A stretch of 64,000 nt of DNA from Fodinibius sp052060035 (GCF_052060035.1 NZ_JBPOEA010000003.1:1-64000), one strand, 5' to 3'; positions 7,350 through 17,220 are shown, counted from the first letter of the stretch. Numbers and translations: made by a program. Notes: a model not told the origin generated them from the sequence alone.

Positions 7350-10145
7350 TCATCCCGTGCTTTGCATCGCGGCCGCTACCCCATTGATGCTTAAAAACAA
7401 GGCATCACGCAGCTGTTCTTCACTGTTTTCAACATCGGACTTACTTTTCCAGCGATCCAATAGTTCGGTTTGCATCATATTTAACGGATAGGTGAACGGA
7501 TTTCTAAATCGAATCGATCTCTTGATTACAGGATTAATTTCGAGGATTTCATCTTGTTCTGTAATCTGCTTTATAGCATCCACTGCTTTGTCAAAATCTT
7601 CCGTAATTCGCCTGTGAAATTGCCCGCCATCGTTATCTTCATAAATATTCGCCGTTGGAATATGGGTGCGAGCCATTTCGCGCTGAGCATTATCAAGTAC
7701 CGTCTTAAAAAAGATGGCATTATCATACCATTGCTGAAATTGTCCAAGCATTCCCTCTTTCTGTAGCATCTGCTGCAAAGCTTGGCCAATACCATACCAT
7801 CCGGGCACATTATATCGTACCTGGGTCCATGCAAATACCCATGGAATCGCCCGCAAATTTTCAAAGTCAGCAGCTTTGGCACTGCCTCGTGATACCGGTC
7901 GCGAAGCAATTGGCAACCGACTAATATGCTCAATGGGAGTCTTAGCGGTATACCAGCTCCAGAAATCCTCATCATCAATAAGGTTGCGGTATCCTTGCAT
8001 GGATTCGGCCGCCAGCTGTTCCATGGTTTCATCAAATTGTGACTGCTGCTTCATATCGGATTGCTCTGAGACCGTAATTCGAATCATCGCATTGACAATC
8101 TGCTCCAGATGTCGTCGCGTTATGGGCGCCAGTGAATATCGGAATGAAATCACTTCTCCTTGCTCAGTAAAACGAATACGACCATTATTACTAATGGGGG
8201 GTAATGCCAGAATTGCCTGATTTGAACGTCCACCTCCACGACCAACAGTGCCACCCCTGCCGTGAAACAGTCGGAAATCAATATTATACTCCCGGCATAC
8301 CTTTCCCAGACTACGCTGCGCCTTTTCCAGAGCCCAATTAGCCATCCAATATCCTCCGTCTTTATTCGAGTCGGAATAGCCAAGCATAATTTCTTGAAGA
8401 TTATCCCGTGCCGTAAGCTGCTTTTGATAAAGTGGGCTCTCATAAATGTCAGTCATTAACCGTCCGCACTCTTCCAGATCTTCAATCGTCTCAAAAAGTG
8501 GAACTACATCAATCTGACTTTCTACCCTGCCCTCCTCATAACTCCAAAGACCGGTTTCTTTAGCAAGAATTAATACTTCCAGCATATCGCTTACCCCATG
8601 GGTCATACTGATGATATAATTGCCAAAGCTGTTGGCATCGAGTATCAACATCCGATCAATAATTTCAAACACCTGCAACATCTGTTTGGTATTCTCATCC
8701 AAATGAGCCTGCACGGGAGAAAGCGGACGCGGATTTTTTAGCTCTTGGGTCAAAAGTTCAACTTTTTCTTCTTCCTGAAGGGATCGGTAGTTGTCGGTCA
8801 CCTGCCCTATCTTGAGTAATTCCGCTACGGCCGCTTCGTGTTTTTCGCTGTGCTGTCGGATATCTAATCCTGCCAGGTGAAAACCAAATGTTTGAGCCCG
8901 CACCTGTAAATGCTTCAGCTTACCCTGAGATGCCACACACTGCAATCCCGACTTTTTTAAGCTTGTTGATATTAACTGTAAATCATTAAGAAAGTCTGAC
9001 AGGCTGTATTTTTGTGCTTCCTCCAAGACTTCGTTCGGGCGTCCGTTTTTTATCATACTTAGCTGATGCTGGAGCTTGTGCATCATGTGGGTAACCTTTC
9101 GACGGTAGGGCTCTTGATTATACAGCCGTTTATAGCGATCTGAAAGCGGATCTGCCTGCTCCTCCTTTTCCAAAGAAGCTGATAATTCATCCGCTATCAC
9201 AAACTTGTTTTGAGATATACTAAGGTAGCGGCGCAAGTCGTCAAGCTCCTCGAGATATAACTCCATTACATTTTTACGCTGCTCCAATATCGTTTGCCAG
9301 GTCACCTCTGGAGTAACATTGGGGTTTCCATCCCGATCACTTCCAATCCACGACCGGTACTGTAAAATGGTATCAAAATCGGGCACTTCATTGTAATAGG
9401 TTTCAAACGCGTTACAAATATCATCATACAAAACCGGGATAGTCTGCCAGATAGCATTACGGAAATAAAAAATCCCGTTTTCGACCTCATCCTCAACAGT
9501 TACGCGTTCCGTACGGACTTCATCGGTGGCAAGCAGCAAATGTATCTCATTAAAGATATCCAACTTTAACGCCTTACGCTCATCCGGGGTCAAATCACCG
9601 GCTTTAAGCTGCTCAATCATCTCTGTAATATGTTGCTGCTTGATAAGTACGCTGTGGCGCCGAGCTTCGGTGGGATGGGCTGTTATCGTAGGCTGGATAT
9701 CGAGCTTAGCTATTACATCGACAGCTTCATCAGCCGAGAAGCCCTGTTCTTTTAAGTGATAGATAGCTTCAGCTATACTTTCGCTGCGCGGTGTATCGGG
9801 ATCTGATTTCATAGCCCGTTCCCGGTTAATACGCGTAATTTCTCGTTGCTCCTGAGAATTCATCAAGTGAAAAAATACCGTAAAATATCGCAGGAACTGG
9901 GCTATTTGATCGGTGGAAAGATCCGTTATCTCAGATTCCAGCCTTGCCAAGGCATCCTCATCCTCCTCATCAAAGGCTTGGTGGGCAACCTTGGGAAATG
10001 CAACAAGTAACTCTAAAAACTTAGCATCTTCTTTATCTTCAATAATTCGCTCCAGAAAATCAGTCAACAGTTCCAACCGCGCCGTAAGCTTTTCACTAAT
10101 GCCACTTTGATTGCTGCGTTCCTTAATCAGTTTATCCCACTTCAT
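7350..10145 (-). CDS. ppc: Phosphoenolpyruvate carboxylase
   Basis: A 931-residue cytosolic enzyme that carboxylates PEP to oxaloacetate to refill the TCA cycle. All classical signatures are present: the catalytic His157 in TAHPTEARR, the SWIGSDRDGNPNVT loop near 297, LGYSDSNKDGG near 585, the glycine-rich HGRGGTVGRGGG loop near 620 and the TEQGEVIS block near 650. The C-terminus ends in STG, close to the usual NTG terminus. Length matches bacterial enzymes (about 880-940). It stands alone, with a 69-base gap to the divergent tag gene. I see no reason to suspect damage. Confidence 0.97.
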   Translation of the reverse strand: MKWDKLIKERSNQSGISEKLTARLELLTDFLERIIEDKEDAKFLELLVAFPKVAHQAFDEEDEDALARLESEITDLSTDQIAQFLRYFTVFFHLMNSQEQREITRINRERAMKSDPDTPRSESIAEAIYHLKEQGFSADEAVDVIAKLDIQPTITAHPTEARRHSVLIKQQHITEMIEQLKAGDLTPDERKALKLDIFNEIHLLLATDEVRTERVTVEDEVENGIFYFRNAIWQTIPVLYDDICNAFETYYNEVPDFDTILQYRSWIGSDRDGNPNVTPEVTWQTILEQRKNVMELYLEELDDLRRYLSISQNKFVIADELSASLEKEEQADPLSDRYKRLYNQEPYRRKVTHMMHKLQHQLSMIKNGRPNEVLEEAQKYSLSDFLNDLQLISTSLKKSGLQCVASQGKLKHLQVRAQTFGFHLAGLDIRQHSEKHEAAVAELLKIGQVTDNYRSLQEEEKVELLTQELKNPRPLSPVQAHLDENTKQMLQVFEIIDRMLILDANSFGNYIISMTHGVSDMLEVLILAKETGLWSYEEGRVESQIDVVPLFETIEDLEECGRLMTDIYESPLYQKQLTARDNLQEIMLGYSDSNKDGGYWMANWALEKAQRSLGKVCREYNIDFRLFHGRGGTVGRGGGRSNQAILALPPISNNGRIRFTEQGEVISFRYSLAPITRRHLEQIVNAMIRITVSEQSDMKQQSQFDETMEQLAAESMQGYRNLIDDEDFWSWYTAKTPIEHISRLPIASRPVSRGSAKAADFENLRAIPWVFAWTQVRYNVPGWYGIGQALQQMLQKEGMLGQFQQWYDNAIFFKTVLDNAQREMARTHIPTANIYEDNDGGQFHRRITEDFDKAVDAIKQITEQDEILEINPVIKRSIRFRNPFTYPLNMMQTELLDRWKSKSDVENSEEQLRDALFLSINGVAAAMQSTG

Positions 10146-10214
10146 GACTTTACTTTTTTGTATTTTTTAAATGCCTACATCTAAGATGATGTTTTAATTG
10201 CTAAAAACACAATT

Positions 10215-10790
10215 ATGCCTAAACGATGCGACTGGTGTGAAAATACTTTTGAAAAGTATATACGTTACCACGATGAAGAATGGGGTGTTCCTGTTAGAGA
10301 TGACCAGACCCAATTTGAATTTTTGGTACTCGAAAGCTCTCAAGCGGGATTAAGCTGGAGTACCATCCTCAAAAAACGTGAGGGCTACCAACGCGCATTT
10401 GCTAACTTTGATCCACAGAAAGTAGGCAAATTTGACGAACCGAAAGTACAAGAGCTGCTCTCAAATCCTAATATCATTCGCAATGAAAACAAGATTCGTT
10501 CAACCATTAATAATGCCCGTCAATTTTTGCAGATCCAGGAAACGTACGGAAGCTTTTGCAACTACATCTGGGATTTTGTCGGTGGCAAATCTAAACACAA
10601 TCACTGGAGAACAATGGAACAAGTTCCAACAACCACAGAAACTTCGGACCAACTAAGCAAAGACCTAAAAAAACGTGGATTTAAATTTATTGGCAGTACT
10701 ACAATATATGCTCATATGCAAGCTACAGGTCTGGTTAATGACCATTTGGTATCATGCTTCCGACATGAGCAGATTATAGATGAATATTAA
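10215..10790 (+). CDS. tag: DNA-3-methyladenine glycosylase I
   Basis: A 191-residue base-excision repair glycosylase that removes 3-methyladenine from DNA. The zinc site of Tag is conserved: C5, H19 (in YHDEEWG), H177 and C181 (in NDHLVSC). The VPVRDD, ESSQAGLSW and ILKKREGYRxAF-like segments (KKREGYQRAF) are typical of the family, including the aromatic and glutamate residues of the base pocket. Length matches E. coli Tag (187). It is divergent from ppc. Confidence 0.95.
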   Translation: MPKRCDWCENTFEKYIRYHDEEWGVPVRDDQTQFEFLVLESSQAGLSWSTILKKREGYQRAFANFDPQKVGKFDEPKVQELLSNPNIIRNENKIRSTINNARQFLQIQETYGSFCNYIWDFVGGKSKHNHWRTMEQVPTTTETSDQLSKDLKKRGFKFIGSTTIYAHMQATGLVNDHLVSCFRHEQIIDEY

Positions 10791-10878
10791 TCCCGTAAAT
10801 AATGCACAGAATTTGTACTTATTTTAATATTTGTTCTAAAATGGCCTTTTAAGGGGTAGCAAAAAAGTTGATTTTTTC

Positions 10879-10886
10879 TATATTTG
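10879..10886 (+). promoter_or_regulatory. Bacteroidota-type -7 element (TATATTTG)
   Basis: TATATTTG fits the TAnnTTTG -7 consensus of Bacteroidota sigma factor promoters and lies 46 bases ahead of the small helix-turn-helix gene. No TTG sits about 20 bases upstream, so the -33 part is weak. Confidence 0.4.
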
Positions 10887-10931
10887 AGGCAAAATAACTT
10901 AACCGGCTAACTTTAAAGAGATACTATCGTT

Positions 10932-11141
10932 ATGCGCTCAATGTTTTCACTGGAAGAGGTTGGAGAAATGTTGGATATGAAGACCAGTGATGTGGAAAAA
11001 GAAATTGAAAGTGGTCATCTAACATACTCGTTCCACGAGGGTGAAAAAATGATCACACTCTACGATCTGGAAAAATATATGGGAGCCGAACAAACACGTA
11101 AAATAACCAACGAATATTTGGAGGAACAAGATACCGAATAA
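10932..11141 (+). CDS. Small helix-turn-helix (MerR/excisionase-like) protein
   Basis: A 69-residue protein that looks like a single winged helix-turn-helix of the MerR/excisionase type: MFSLEEVGEMLDMKTSDVEKEIESG gives the two helices, with TYSFHEGEKMITLYDLEKYM as the wing and following helix. Proteins of this kind bind DNA or act as small adaptors. It is not next to a recombinase and there are no att-like repeats, so excision is unlikely. It has its own -7 element and ends 46 bases from a convergent gene. The partner or target cannot be told from the sequence. Confidence 0.65.
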   Translation: MRSMFSLEEVGEMLDMKTSDVEKEIESGHLTYSFHEGEKMITLYDLEKYMGAEQTRKITNEYLEEQDTE

Positions 11142-11187
11142 ACCGAGTTAATATCCTTTTACTGCATCTTAGCAGGATAGTACACAT

Positions 11188-12615
11188 CTATTCTTTTACT
11201 TTTGCCAACTCCTTATTAGCCAGCCACGGCTCAACATTATCATCTACATACTTAACGTCAAAGCCATCCCGGCGTAACAGGGATGAAGCTACCGATGCCC
11301 GTGCTCCCGTCCGGCAATAAACAAGCCAGGTTTTATCTTTATCCAATTCTTTTTTGCGCTCTAACAAACGGGTATGGGCAATATTTAATGCCCCTTCAAT
11401 ATGTCCCTCATTATACTCCGTCAATTTTCTCACATCCAGCGCCTGATATCGGCTGTCTTCAATCAGCTTAGCCACATCATCGAAGGTGATGGTTTCTATT
11501 TGTTCTGCATGCTCACTGCTATCTAAATACTGCTCCAATTCATCCGGTGTCACATATCCTTTTATGTCATCCAAACCAATTCTGATCAGATCGCGGACCG
11601 CCTCCTCCAAATTATCTTCACTAATGATCAAGTAAATATCCTCATCCTCTGTGACATACGAACCTACCACCGTATTAAATGCGCTGTTAAAAGTCGATAG
11701 TAATGATCCCTTCACGTGTCCATTCATAAAGGCAGTGCGTTCGCGGGTATCAACCACTGCACTTCCCGCTTGTTCAGCACGATTCACCAATCCTTCAACG
11801 GTCACTTTTTGTGGATTGGGAAGACTCCCAAGCACCTTGGGTCCGCCCCGGTTATCACGCTTCATGCGAGCAAAATAAAGGGGCGGTTCGGGCTGCCCTT
11901 CCAAAATAAAATCGACAAACGCTTGCTCACTTTCCGACGCTCTAATTGATGGATTAAAGCGAAGTTCGTAGCCTACGGTTGATTCAGGCACAGAACCCAA
12001 CGCTTTTCCACATGCACTGCCCGATCCGTGTCCCGGCCATACCTGTAAATACTCGGGCATGGACTTAAATTTCTCAACTGAATTAAATAGGGTTTGCGCC
12101 GATGATTGCATAACCCCTTTTTGACCAGCCGCCGTTTCAAGCAGGTCGGGGCGCCCCACATCGCCAACAAAAACAAAGTCACCAGTCAGCATACCCATGG
12201 GACCACTTGCAGCAGCTCCGTCCGTAACAGTGTAACTAACATGCTCCGGCGTATGTCCCGGAGTATGTTTTACTTCAAAATGGATATTCCCAATACTAAA
12301 TTGGTTTCCGTCTTTAACTAACTCATAATTGTACTCGCTGTCTTTGAGCCACTCATATTTCCAATCCTCATCACCTTCATCAGAAGCATATACCTTTACG
12401 CCTTCTTCGGCGAACTCTCGCAAGCCGGTCAAATAATCTGCGTGGATATGAGTATCGGCGGCAGCAACAATTTCCAACTCTTCATCCTCCGCCATTTTTT
12501 TGTACCGATCGATGTCTCGCATGGGATCAATAATAATGGCTTCTCCCGTAGCCTGACATCCAATTAAGTAGGAATATTGTGCTAATTTTTCCTCAAAAAT
12601 CTGCTCGAAATACAT
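11188..12615 (-). CDS. MBL-fold hydrolase with two rhodanese domains (persulfide/sulfur metabolism type)
   Basis: A 475-residue protein from the ATG at 12615 (MYFEQIFEE), the usual start of this family; the longer frame adds five residues. The N-terminal metallo-beta-lactamase domain (1-250) has THIHADYLTG, H-T-P-G-H-T-P-E-H and GDFVFVGDVGRPD metal-site motifs, as in ETHE1/CstB persulfide dioxygenases. Two rhodanese modules follow. The first (about 275-365) lacks the active-site cysteine; the second (about 375-475) has it in VYCRTGARAS. It probably handles glutathione- or thiol-bound persulfides and sulfite. The Y in place of the last H of the HxHxDH motif resembles the Phe seen in related Bacteroidota proteins. 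Confidence 0.85.
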   Translation of the reverse strand: MYFEQIFEEKLAQYSYLIGCQATGEAIIIDPMRDIDRYKKMAEDEELEIVAAADTHIHADYLTGLREFAEEGVKVYASDEGDEDWKYEWLKDSEYNYELVKDGNQFSIGNIHFEVKHTPGHTPEHVSYTVTDGAAASGPMGMLTGDFVFVGDVGRPDLLETAAGQKGVMQSSAQTLFNSVEKFKSMPEYLQVWPGHGSGSACGKALGSVPESTVGYELRFNPSIRASESEQAFVDFILEGQPEPPLYFARMKRDNRGGPKVLGSLPNPQKVTVEGLVNRAEQAGSAVVDTRERTAFMNGHVKGSLLSTFNSAFNTVVGSYVTEDEDIYLIISEDNLEEAVRDLIRIGLDDIKGYVTPDELEQYLDSSEHAEQIETITFDDVAKLIEDSRYQALDVRKLTEYNEGHIEGALNIAHTRLLERKKELDKDKTWLVYCRTGARASVASSLLRRDGFDVKYVDDNVEPWLANKELAKVKE

Positions 12616-12797
12616 AAGTAACAACTGCAACTGGGTTCAAAATTTCGGTGTAAATATAACATTCCAATATGAACTTAACACATTGGGTTCTTTTGTAAAG
12701 GTTAAAACTATTTTATACTCTTGTCGTTCATTTCAAAATTCAATATTGTACAACACTACTGGATTTATAATATCATTCATTTAATCATTAATTAAAC

Positions 12798-12802
12798 AGG
12801 AG
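12798..12802 (+). promoter_or_regulatory. Clear Shine-Dalgarno site
   Basis: AGGAG lies four bases ahead of the ATG of the M16 peptidase gene. Most other genes in the window have only A-rich leaders, so this is one of few good Shine-Dalgarno sites and it supports the chosen start. Confidence 0.6.
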
Positions 12803-12806
12803 AAAA

Positions 12807-14342
12807 ATGCTACGACGCGTTCTCATGTCGCTTACGGCAGTGCTGCTTGGCTTCTATCTCGCTACGCCGCCTGTAAATGCGCAATCATTAGACGAATTTG
12901 AAGAAAAAGTTACTAAATTTACACTTGATAACGGTTTAACCTTTATCATTATTGAGCGGCCGGTCGCTCCGGTTGTCAGCTTTGCCACTTATGTAAATGT
13001 AGGTGGTGTCAACGAACCGGTGGGGCATACCGGCATGGCTCATATTTTTGAGCACATGGCCTTTAAAGGCACCCACACCGTAGGGACCACTAATTGGGAA
13101 GAAGAAAAGAAAGTACTTGATAAACTTGATAGTACTTATCAGGAATGGTTAGCTGAAAAGTATAGTACCCAACCCGATTCTGCCCGTATGGATACCCTGT
13201 GGAAACAATTTGAGAGCCTACAGAAAAAAGCAGGCGAATATGTTGTCAATAATGAATTTTCACAAATTATTGACCGTAATGGTGGAACGGGTATGAATGC
13301 CAGTACCAGCCAAGACCGGACTAACTACTTTTACAGCCTGCCCGAGAATAGATTGGAACTGTGGTTTAGCCTCGAATCCGATCGATTTAAAAATCCAGTG
13401 TTCCGTGAGTTTTATAAAGAAAAAGAAGTCGTCCGCGAAGAACGGCGTATGCGCTCCGAATCACAACCCATTGGCCGACTGATTGAAGAGTTTGCGGCTG
13501 TAGCATTTACAGCTCATCCGTATGGACGTCCAACCGTTGGCTGGCATTCTGATATTACGGCCACGACCATGGAAGATGCCCGGAAATTTTATGACACTTA
13601 CTATGTCCCCAATAACATTACATTTGCTATTGCCGGTGATGTAGACCCCCAAGAAGCAAAACGGTTAGCCGAAGAGTATTTTAGTGATATGGAAGAAGGG
13701 CCAAAACCGCCTCCCGTTTATACCCAAGAACCAGAGCAGCGCGGAGAACGTCGATTTACCATTCAAGGGCAATCACAACCATTTTTCATCATGGGATATC
13801 ACACGGTAGCACAGGATCATCCCGATTCAAAAGCCCTTCAGCTTTTGGGAAGCATTCTTTCCGGCGGACGAACCTCCATCCTATACAAGCGGATGGTCGA
13901 AGAAGAGCAAACCGCCCTGCAGGTTAGCGCATTTAATGGATATCCCGGCCAAAAATATGAAACGCTCTTTGCAACACTTGCTATCCCAAATCAGGGAGTA
14001 GGTGTTGATACGATGGAAACCTCCATTTTAGAAGAAATTGAGAAAATTAAAAATGGAGAAATATCGCAAGAGGCGTTGGATCGAGCCCGCACAAATGCTC
14101 GTGCCAACCTCATTCGTAGTTTGGATTCTAATTCAGGATTGGCTTCCGCTCTTGCATCCGCCGAAAACCTACGTGGTGACTGGAAAAAAGTATTTACCGA
14201 CATCGAAGAACTCAATGAGGTAACGGTTGATGATATCCAGCGCGTAGCCAATGAATACCTCACCAAAGACAATCGAACGGTGGGAGCTATCGTCACCAAA
14301 GAAAATAGTTCATCTGAGGAGGTTGCCGATGCAAATAACTAA
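12807..14342 (+). CDS. M16-family zinc protease (active subunit)
   Basis: A 511-residue pitrilysin/insulinase-type peptidase with a signal peptide ending VNAQ (residues 1-26). The inverted zinc motif HIFEH is present (H79, E82, H83), with the downstream glutamate region NRLELWFSLESDRF and the R-Y-like substrate-binding half in the C-terminal domain (GGRTSILYKRMVEEEQ). It is probably periplasmic and degrades peptides or import signals. A strong Shine-Dalgarno site marks the start. It is followed 43 bases later by a second M16 protein without the zinc motif; such active/inactive pairs commonly form heterodimers. Confidence 0.9.
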   Translation: MLRRVLMSLTAVLLGFYLATPPVNAQSLDEFEEKVTKFTLDNGLTFIIIERPVAPVVSFATYVNVGGVNEPVGHTGMAHIFEHMAFKGTHTVGTTNWEEEKKVLDKLDSTYQEWLAEKYSTQPDSARMDTLWKQFESLQKKAGEYVVNNEFSQIIDRNGGTGMNASTSQDRTNYFYSLPENRLELWFSLESDRFKNPVFREFYKEKEVVREERRMRSESQPIGRLIEEFAAVAFTAHPYGRPTVGWHSDITATTMEDARKFYDTYYVPNNITFAIAGDVDPQEAKRLAEEYFSDMEEGPKPPPVYTQEPEQRGERRFTIQGQSQPFFIMGYHTVAQDHPDSKALQLLGSILSGGRTSILYKRMVEEEQTALQVSAFNGYPGQKYETLFATLAIPNQGVGVDTMETSILEEIEKIKNGEISQEALDRARTNARANLIRSLDSNSGLASALASAENLRGDWKKVFTDIEELNEVTVDDIQRVANEYLTKDNRTVGAIVTKENSSSEEVADANN

Positions 14343-14385
14343 CTCATCATTTTCAAAAATTTTGAACAACCATAATACAACTATT

Positions 14386-14436
14386 ATGAAGCGGTTAAGC
14401 TTATTTTTACTTATGGCTGTTTTTGCATTCGCCTGT
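14386..14436 (+). other. Lipoprotein signal peptide of the second M16 protein
   Basis: The first 17 codons encode a Lys/Arg-containing n-region, a hydrophobic core and an A-F-A-C lipobox, so the protein should be lipid-anchored at Cys17. This also supports the start at 14386 over the longer reading frame. Confidence 0.7.
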
Positions 14437-16485
14437 TCGCAAACCGAACAAGTGGCTGATTCGCAACAGTCTGACAATAATTCAACGAATCCATATGAGA
14501 ATATGGACTTCCCGGAACTCAATGACTTCCAGAAACCACAGGTAGAAACCTTTACGACCGAAAATGGCATGACATTTTATTTGGTGGAAGATAAAGAACT
14601 TCCCCTCATAAATGTTAGTGCTCGTGTTCGTACCGGTGGGGTCCTTAATTCCAACGAAAAAACAGGCCTTGCTTCTATCACCGGTACTGTGATGCGCTCC
14701 GGCGGTACAGAAACTTACCCTGCCGATTCGCTTAATACGCTGCTTGAAAACCGTGCTGCCAGCATTGAAACCGGCATCAGTTTTACCAGCGGTAATGCCA
14801 GCATGGATGTTCTGAAGGAGGATTTCGATGCTCTTCTTCCCGTATTCATCGATGTGTTAACGAATCCTGCATTTCCAAAGGATAAGATTGAGCTGGCTAA
14901 GACACAGCAAAAATCTTCCATCTCGCGCCGGAATGATAATCCCCAGCAGATTGGTATCCGTGAATTCCAGGCTTTAATCTACGGCGAAGATTCTCCCTAC
15001 GGCCGAACAACGGAATATGCCACCATCAACGAAATTACGCGGGAAGATTTAGTCAATTTCCATGACAAACACTTCTCAGCGAGTAATATGATGGTTGGCA
15101 TTGTTGGTGATTTCGAAATAAAAGAGATGAAACAGAAACTCCGGAAGACCTTTGGTGAGCTCCCGTCCGGAGATGAAACTACCCTCAAGTTCCCCAAGGT
15201 AGATTACGAACCTCAAAGCTCTATTAACTTTATTGAAAAATCCGACGTGAACCAGAGCTTTGTAATGTTAGGGCACATCGGCGGAATGCGTAACAACCCC
15301 GACTATGCCAAAGTACAGGTTATGAATCGTGTACTTAGTGGTGGGTTTTCCGGTCGACTCATGCAGGTTGTTCGTACCGAAATGGGACTGGCTTACTCGG
15401 TATTTGGCCAATATGGAATGAACAGCTTTTATCCCGGAATGTTTTATGCCGGTGTAATGACTAAAAGCTCTACAACAGCCGAAGCTATCGATGCTATCAT
15501 TGAACAAATTGAACGCTTGCAAAACGAACCCATCACAAAACAAGAATTACAGGATGTTAAAGATCAGATTCTGAACTCCTCCGTTTTTGAGTATGACAGC
15601 TACGAAGAAGTACTAAACGAACGCATGTCGAATGAATATCGGGGGCTCCCTGCTGATGCCTTTGAACAGTATATCGAAGGTGTTAAAAACACAACGATTG
15701 AAGATGTACAATCGGTGGCACAAGAATATTTAGACCCCGGAAATCTTCAAATTCTTGTGGTCGGGAATAAAGAGGAAATCGGAGATCAGCTCAAAAAATA
15801 CGGAGATGTTAATGAGATAGATATTAGTATTCCTGAACCCGTCAGTGGCGAACAACAAATGGTTGAAGGGGATGCTAAAAAAGGCAAAGAGTGGTTATCT
15901 AAAATGACCGGTGCTGTTATTGATGGCGATACAGACCTTAACAGTATTTCTCTTAATGGTGAAATGAATATGCAAGGTCGAAAAATGCCGATGTCGACAA
16001 CAATCACCTATCCCGATGCCATTGAACAAACGATTAAAGGCCCCATGGGCGAAATAAAAATAACCTACAAAGATGGATCGGGTAAAATGATTGCCGGTGG
16101 ACAGGAACGCCCCATCCCTCCACAAATGGCTAAAAATCTAAAAAGCACCCTTAACCGAAGCTTTTTGTCTATTGCTCTCAATGCCGATAAACTCAATCCT
16201 CAATACACTGGTGAAGAAGAGGTTGACGGAACGAGTTACGCCAAAGTAAATGTGACTGTGGATAATTCAAATATTACCCTCTTACTGGATAAGGAAACAT
16301 ACTATCCGGATGTGATCCGCTACAAGCAATTTAATCCGCAGATGGGTGAACAGGTCACTGTAGAAAACCACCATTCTAACTGGCATGTTGTGGATGGGGT
16401 TGCCTATCCATATCTGCAGAAAACAATGGTTGATGGCAATAAATCTGGTGAGGCTGTATACGAAAGCCACGATGTTAATGAGTAA
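14386..16485 (+). CDS. M16-family lipoprotein without zinc motif, with extra C-terminal domain
   Basis: A 699-residue protein from the ATG at 14386, which yields a lipoprotein signal (AFAC, Cys17); the frame extends upstream to 14251 but overlaps the previous gene. Residues about 50-480 make two M16 halves. At the position of HxxEH the sequence reads TGLASITGTVMRSG, so the zinc site is missing and this is a non-catalytic partner. Residues about 500-699 form an added, beta-rich region with repeated short strands (for example MPMSTTITYPDAI, GEIKITYKDGSGKM) that resembles the outer-membrane lipoprotein-sorting fold seen after some Bacteroidota M16 proteins. Likely partner of the preceding M16 enzyme. 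Confidence 0.87.
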   Translation: MKRLSLFLLMAVFAFACSQTEQVADSQQSDNNSTNPYENMDFPELNDFQKPQVETFTTENGMTFYLVEDKELPLINVSARVRTGGVLNSNEKTGLASITGTVMRSGGTETYPADSLNTLLENRAASIETGISFTSGNASMDVLKEDFDALLPVFIDVLTNPAFPKDKIELAKTQQKSSISRRNDNPQQIGIREFQALIYGEDSPYGRTTEYATINEITREDLVNFHDKHFSASNMMVGIVGDFEIKEMKQKLRKTFGELPSGDETTLKFPKVDYEPQSSINFIEKSDVNQSFVMLGHIGGMRNNPDYAKVQVMNRVLSGGFSGRLMQVVRTEMGLAYSVFGQYGMNSFYPGMFYAGVMTKSSTTAEAIDAIIEQIERLQNEPITKQELQDVKDQILNSSVFEYDSYEEVLNERMSNEYRGLPADAFEQYIEGVKNTTIEDVQSVAQEYLDPGNLQILVVGNKEEIGDQLKKYGDVNEIDISIPEPVSGEQQMVEGDAKKGKEWLSKMTGAVIDGDTDLNSISLNGEMNMQGRKMPMSTTITYPDAIEQTIKGPMGEIKITYKDGSGKMIAGGQERPIPPQMAKNLKSTLNRSFLSIALNADKLNPQYTGEEEVDGTSYAKVNVTVDNSNITLLLDKETYYPDVIRYKQFNPQMGEQVTVENHHSNWHVVDGVAYPYLQKTMVDGNKSGEAVYESHDVNE

Positions 16486-16513
16486 CAAGACGTCTCACAT
16501 GCATTAATTTTCT

Positions 16514-16545
16514 AAAGGCCGAAATATTTCGGCCTTTTTTTATTT
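16514..16545 (+). terminator. Strong intrinsic terminator after the M16 pair
   Basis: A perfect 24-base palindrome (16514-16537, AAAGGCCGAAA and its complement) is followed by a T-rich run. It ends the M16 operon 28 bases after the stop codon. Confidence 0.85.
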
Positions 16546-16610
16546 TACATTGAGGCTAATTCAGAAGTACTTTCACCAAAGATCACATTATATAAAATCA
16601 ACAGATACCA

Positions 16611-17159
16611 ATGGCACTTTTAGATTGGGAAGATAATAGGCCCCAACCCGACGAATATGGCGATTTCTATGAAGGTTATATTAACCTTGTTAACGAACCA
16701 AACGTGATTGAAGCACTAATTCGGCAGGGCCAAAAAGTATATGCCCTCATTCAACAACTCACTGATGAGGAGGCAAAGTACCGTTATAGGGATGATAAAT
16801 GGAGTGTTCAGGAGATTATCGGGCACCTGGTAGATACCGAACGCATAATGGCGTACCGAGCACTGTGTATCAGTCGCGGAGAACAATCCCCACTGCCGGG
16901 TTACGATCATGAATCCTACGTGGAGCAGGGTAACTTTGATCAACGAAGTCTGCAAAGCCTGTCTACAGAATATGATGCTTTGAGAAATGCCAACATCAGC
17001 ATGTTCAGCAGTTTTACAGAAGAGCAAATATCTCGCAAAGGAACAGCTAATGGGGTTCCTGTTTCGGTACGTGGTTTAGCTTTTATCATTGCGGGACATG
17101 AAAGACATCATCTGAATATCTTGGAGAACAAATATGAAATAACCATCGATCATAAATAG
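16611..17159 (+). CDS. DinB-family protein
   Basis: A 182-residue four-helix-bundle protein of the DinB/YfiT superfamily. The metal-binding histidines typical of the family are H72 (in IIGHLVDTE) and H163 with H166/H167 (in AGHERHHL). The W-S-V-Q-E-I-I-G-H-L pattern is characteristic. Members act as thiol-dependent transferases or nickel/zinc hydrolases, and many are uncharacterised; the name comes from damage inducibility of the B. subtilis founder. It stands between a terminator and an OsmC gene. Specific function unknown. Confidence 0.85.
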   Translation: MALLDWEDNRPQPDEYGDFYEGYINLVNEPNVIEALIRQGQKVYALIQQLTDEEAKYRYRDDKWSVQEIIGHLVDTERIMAYRALCISRGEQSPLPGYDHESYVEQGNFDQRSLQSLSTEYDALRNANISMFSSFTEEQISRKGTANGVPVSVRGLAFIIAGHERHHLNILENKYEITIDHK

Positions 17160-17174
17160 TAGCAACTGATTTTG

Positions 17175-17182
17175 TACGTTTG
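17175..17182 (+). promoter_or_regulatory. Bacteroidota-type -7 element (TACGTTTG)
   Basis: TACGTTTG fits TAnnTTTG and lies 39 bases ahead of the OsmC gene. There is no clear -33 TTG at the right distance, so it is a candidate only. Confidence 0.35.
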
Positions 17183-17220
17183 TTGATCCTAATTCATCAC
17201 TTCAATCAAATACAAAAACC

